In this document: positions 7,684 to 9,025 of the stretch, one piece after another
Numbering within the stretch: the stretch's first letter is position 1
Layout of the letters: each line of letters starts with the position of its first letter
Origin: an uncultured Acetatifactor sp.
Lineage (GTDB): Bacteria; Bacillota; Clostridia; Lachnospirales; Lachnospiraceae
DNA: 9,025 bases
Assembly (NCBI GenBank): GCA_948496895.1
Contig: CAOOJO010000084.1
Span: forward strand, 1 to 9,025
Reading direction: 5' to 3'
The notes under the pieces: model-generated
The model's input: only the letters and a program-made list of their open reading frames with translations
Told to the model about the DNA's origin: nothing
Databases searched by the model: none
Position numbers and translations under genes: made by a program

Positions 7684-7707
7684 TCTCGAGCGCTCTTTTT
7701 CGCGAGA
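7684..7707 (-). repeat. inverted repeat in the permease leader, promoter-proximal to the true start
   Basis: Outer arms TCTCG and CGAGA (7707-7703 and 7688-7684 on the minus strand) enclose a further CG/CG pair and an A-rich loop. The stem is short and imperfect, and ends four bases before the ribosome binding site of the first permease gene. It could modulate initiation or simply be a spacer structure. No U-tract follows it on either strand, so I do not call a terminator. Confidence 0.3.
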
Positions 7708-7745
7708 CTTTCCGGATGTCTCTTGGTCTTACTCTACCTCCTTCC

Positions 7746-7767
7746 ATCTGTTTTTACCAGAACAGAT
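7746..7767 (-). repeat. 7-bp inverted repeat in the permease leader
   Basis: Perfect arms ATCTGTT and AACAGAT are separated by eight bases. On the minus strand the 3' arm is followed directly by GGAAGGAGGT, whose AAGGAGGT part (7743-7736) is a perfect anti-16S match with no start codon within 15 bases. The element could be a protein-binding palindrome or an RNA hairpin. It overlaps the start-proximal copy of the direct repeat described next. Function is unknown. Confidence 0.4.
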
Positions 7768-7828
7768 TCTTGTGAAAGGGTATGTATTTTTATGGAACGG
7801 CGGGGAAGGATTTTTGTTGCAAGGGTAT
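7765..7828 (-). repeat. imperfect direct repeat pair, candidate operator of the transporter operon
   Basis: On the minus strand, ATACCCTTGCAACAAAAATC (7828-7809) and ATACCCTTTCACAAGAATC (7783-7765) agree at about 16 of 20 positions with one single-base gap. The copies are 45 bases apart, a little over four helical turns, in the 187-base gap between the hydrolase stop and the first permease start. Same-orientation repeats upstream of a sugar operon fit binding by AraC-family regulators, and one is encoded in this locus. No sigma-A promoter in this gap is convincing; a weak TGGTAAAAA extended -10-like sequence at 7759-7751 has a poor -35. Confidence 0.45.
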
Positions 7829-7853
7829 TTTCTTGCCTTTTCTCATCGAATTC

Positions 7854-9025
7854 CTACGCGTTTCTCTCCCGCAGGACGATTGCGTCGCATCCCCTGGCCC
7901 TCCAGACGATTGTGCCGTCTTCATCCCGCATCGTCTCCCCGCTCCAAAGCTCCTCATAGACAAGTCCCTGGCGTAGCCCTGCCCGTCTGCAGCTTAGGCG
8001 CAGCGCCTCTTCCCCGCTGCCCCAATGGAACAGCGCCACATACTGTTTCCCGTCTATCCTGGCGGTGAAGGCCCATGACGCGGTGTCATGGTTCGCCTCC
8101 ACCGGGCGGAAGGAAACCCCTGCCGCCGCCATCCGGTTGATTTCCCGGTTCCCGGCGAACCGAAGCGTCCGTTCCCTCGCCTCCTGTCGGCTGTAGTCGT
8201 CGCTGAGCATCATCACCGTGCCCGCGATGGCGGAAGCGGTATATCTCGCCCTGGCCTCCCCTTCGGTGCTGTCCGCCTCCATGCCGAAGCTCTTCAGCAG
8301 GCAGATATGATCCGGGTCATTGTACTGGTACAGCCTTCCGCTCTGCCACCATGCGTAAGTCTGCGCGTTCAATACATATTCCACGTCCTCCCTGGTGCCA
8401 AAAGCATCGCAGGAGAACCGCCTGGCATGGCCAAAGCCGCAGGGGAACAGGGGCGCGATGGAAAGGCTTACGAAAAACGGCTTCCCGGCCCTGGCGGGAG
8501 CCAGGATGTCCCGGATGAACCGGTATCCCATGGCAATCGCCTGCCGCCCTGTCTTCACTTCCTTATTATAGTGGCTGCCCTCCATGCCGCCATGGGACAT
8601 GAAATCCAGCTTCACATAATCAAAATCCCATTCCAGGAATTTCTCCAGCTTCTGCGCCATCTGCCGCTTCCAGACCGGGTGGGTCACGTCAAAGGGGATA
8701 GCGCCGTCCACCCGGGGCAGGAGCTCTCCTTTTTCATCCCGAAGCAGAATCTCCTCCACGGTGTGCCCCGGTGCCCCTTCCAGCTCCTCCTGGACATCAT
8801 TCCCAAAGTAGGCAAAGGGGGCGTCGTAGATTCCGGCCCGCTGGCCGTTCTCATGGAGCTGTCTGGCAAGCTCCGCCAGCTTCTCCTGGGGGAAGCCGCT
8901 CCACCCGGCATCCAGGTTGCAGTAATTGATGCCGCCGTTCTCATACCCCAGGGGCCGCAGCTCATTCCCCAGGAACTCCCCGGACTTTTGGTAGTTCTCC
9001 GGATTCAGCCCAAAGGCCAGGCCTG
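7854..9025 (-). CDS. clan GH-D glycosidase, alpha-galactosidase-like (GH27/GH36 type, 5' partial)
   Basis: Predicted retaining hydrolase removing terminal alpha-linked galactose or a related sugar. The frame is open from TAG 7856-7854 to the window end, so the N-terminus lies outside; 389 residues are visible. A GTG at 8759 is not the start, because clear family sequence precedes it. Numbering from the first full codon: NLDAGWSG (36-43) and AGIYDAPF (63-70) belong to the barrel's substrate pocket. D140 in DYVKLDF matches the nucleophile, D206 in RRFSCDAFG the probable acid/base, and NDPD is at 235-238. The C-terminal beta-sandwich includes YVALFHWGSGEE and EELWSGE. No signal peptide can be judged. 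It is the gene before the transporter, 187 bases away with no terminator between, so readthrough into the permease genes is plausible. GH27 versus a GH36 subgroup, and thus exact sugar specificity, is not settled. Confidence 0.85.
   Translation of the reverse strand, partial: GLAFGLNPENYQKSGEFLGNELRPLGYENGGINYCNLDAGWSGFPQEKLAELARQLHENGQRAGIYDAPFAYFGNDVQEELEGAPGHTVEEILLRDEKGELLPRVDGAIPFDVTHPVWKRQMAQKLEKFLEWDFDYVKLDFMSHGGMEGSHYNKEVKTGRQAIAMGYRFIRDILAPARAGKPFFVSLSIAPLFPCGFGHARRFSCDAFGTREDVEYVLNAQTYAWWQSGRLYQYNDPDHICLLKSFGMEADSTEGEARARYTASAIAGTVMMLSDDYSRQEARERTLRFAGNREINRMAAAGVSFRPVEANHDTASWAFTARIDGKQYVALFHWGSGEEALRLSCRRAGLRQGLVYEELWSGETMRDEDGTIVWRARGCDAIVLRERNA

Noticed and set aside
6731..7747. 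Longer versions of both permeases starting at ATG 7747 and ATG 6733
   Set aside because: ATG 7747 lacks a ribosome binding site and adds an atypical basic tail; ATG 6733 directly abuts its ribosome binding site. The internal ATGs have proper spacing and family-like N-termini.
7809..7835. Possible sigma-54 promoter (GG and GC elements) upstream of the permeases
   Set aside because: The GG and GC doublets are 15 bases apart instead of the required 10.
8684..8965. Minus-strand frame of 93 codons overlapping the hydrolase gene
   Set aside because: It is a different frame inside the hydrolase coding region, whose own frame stays open to the window end with clear clan GH-D motifs.
1..9025. Mobile elements, CRISPR arrays, tRNA or rRNA genes, toxin-antitoxin or defence genes
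   Set aside because: No transposase or integrase, no regularly spaced long repeats, no RNA-gene signatures and no such gene families were visible on either strand.

Overview
The window looks like a chromosomal glycan-utilisation locus from a Gram-positive gut Firmicute, most plausibly a Lachnospiraceae relative. This is inferred from the protein families, strong AGGAGG-type ribosome binding sites, a lipoprotein solute-binding protein in the LplA style, a membrane-anchored YesN-like AraC regulator, and moderately high GC. There are no mobile elements, RNA genes, CRISPR arrays or broken genes, and no gene-free stretch longer than about 210 bases.

Layout, left to right. Positions 1-1464 (+) hold the C-terminal part of a GH78 alpha-L-rhamnosidase cut by the window edge. 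It converges on a long minus-strand run of five genes. In transcription order these are a clan GH-D alpha-galactosidase-like hydrolase (9025 to 7854, N-terminus outside the window), a 187-base leader region rich in repeats, two CUT1 sugar ABC permeases (7666-6740 and 6727-5804), a lipoprotein oligosaccharide-binding protein (5756-4041), a strong hairpin, and an AraC-family membrane sensor-regulator with its own extended -10 promoter (3829-1556).

The likely joint job is as follows. The lipoprotein captures an oligosaccharide outside the cell, and the two permeases import it using an ATPase encoded elsewhere. The two glycosidases remove alpha-galactosyl-type and alpha-L-rhamnosyl residues. The regulator senses an external signal through its extracytoplasmic domain and controls the operon through its cytoplasmic AraC domain. 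The families are well known. The substrate, and whether all genes answer to this regulator, are inference.

I do not see a previously undescribed system here. The less ordinary signals are regulatory. They are an imperfect 19/20-base direct repeat and two inverted repeats, with an orphan Shine-Dalgarno sequence, ahead of the transporter genes; a perfect 8-base direct repeat with 10-base period ahead of the regulator promoter; and a 16-bp hairpin that separates the binding-protein gene from the regulator gene.
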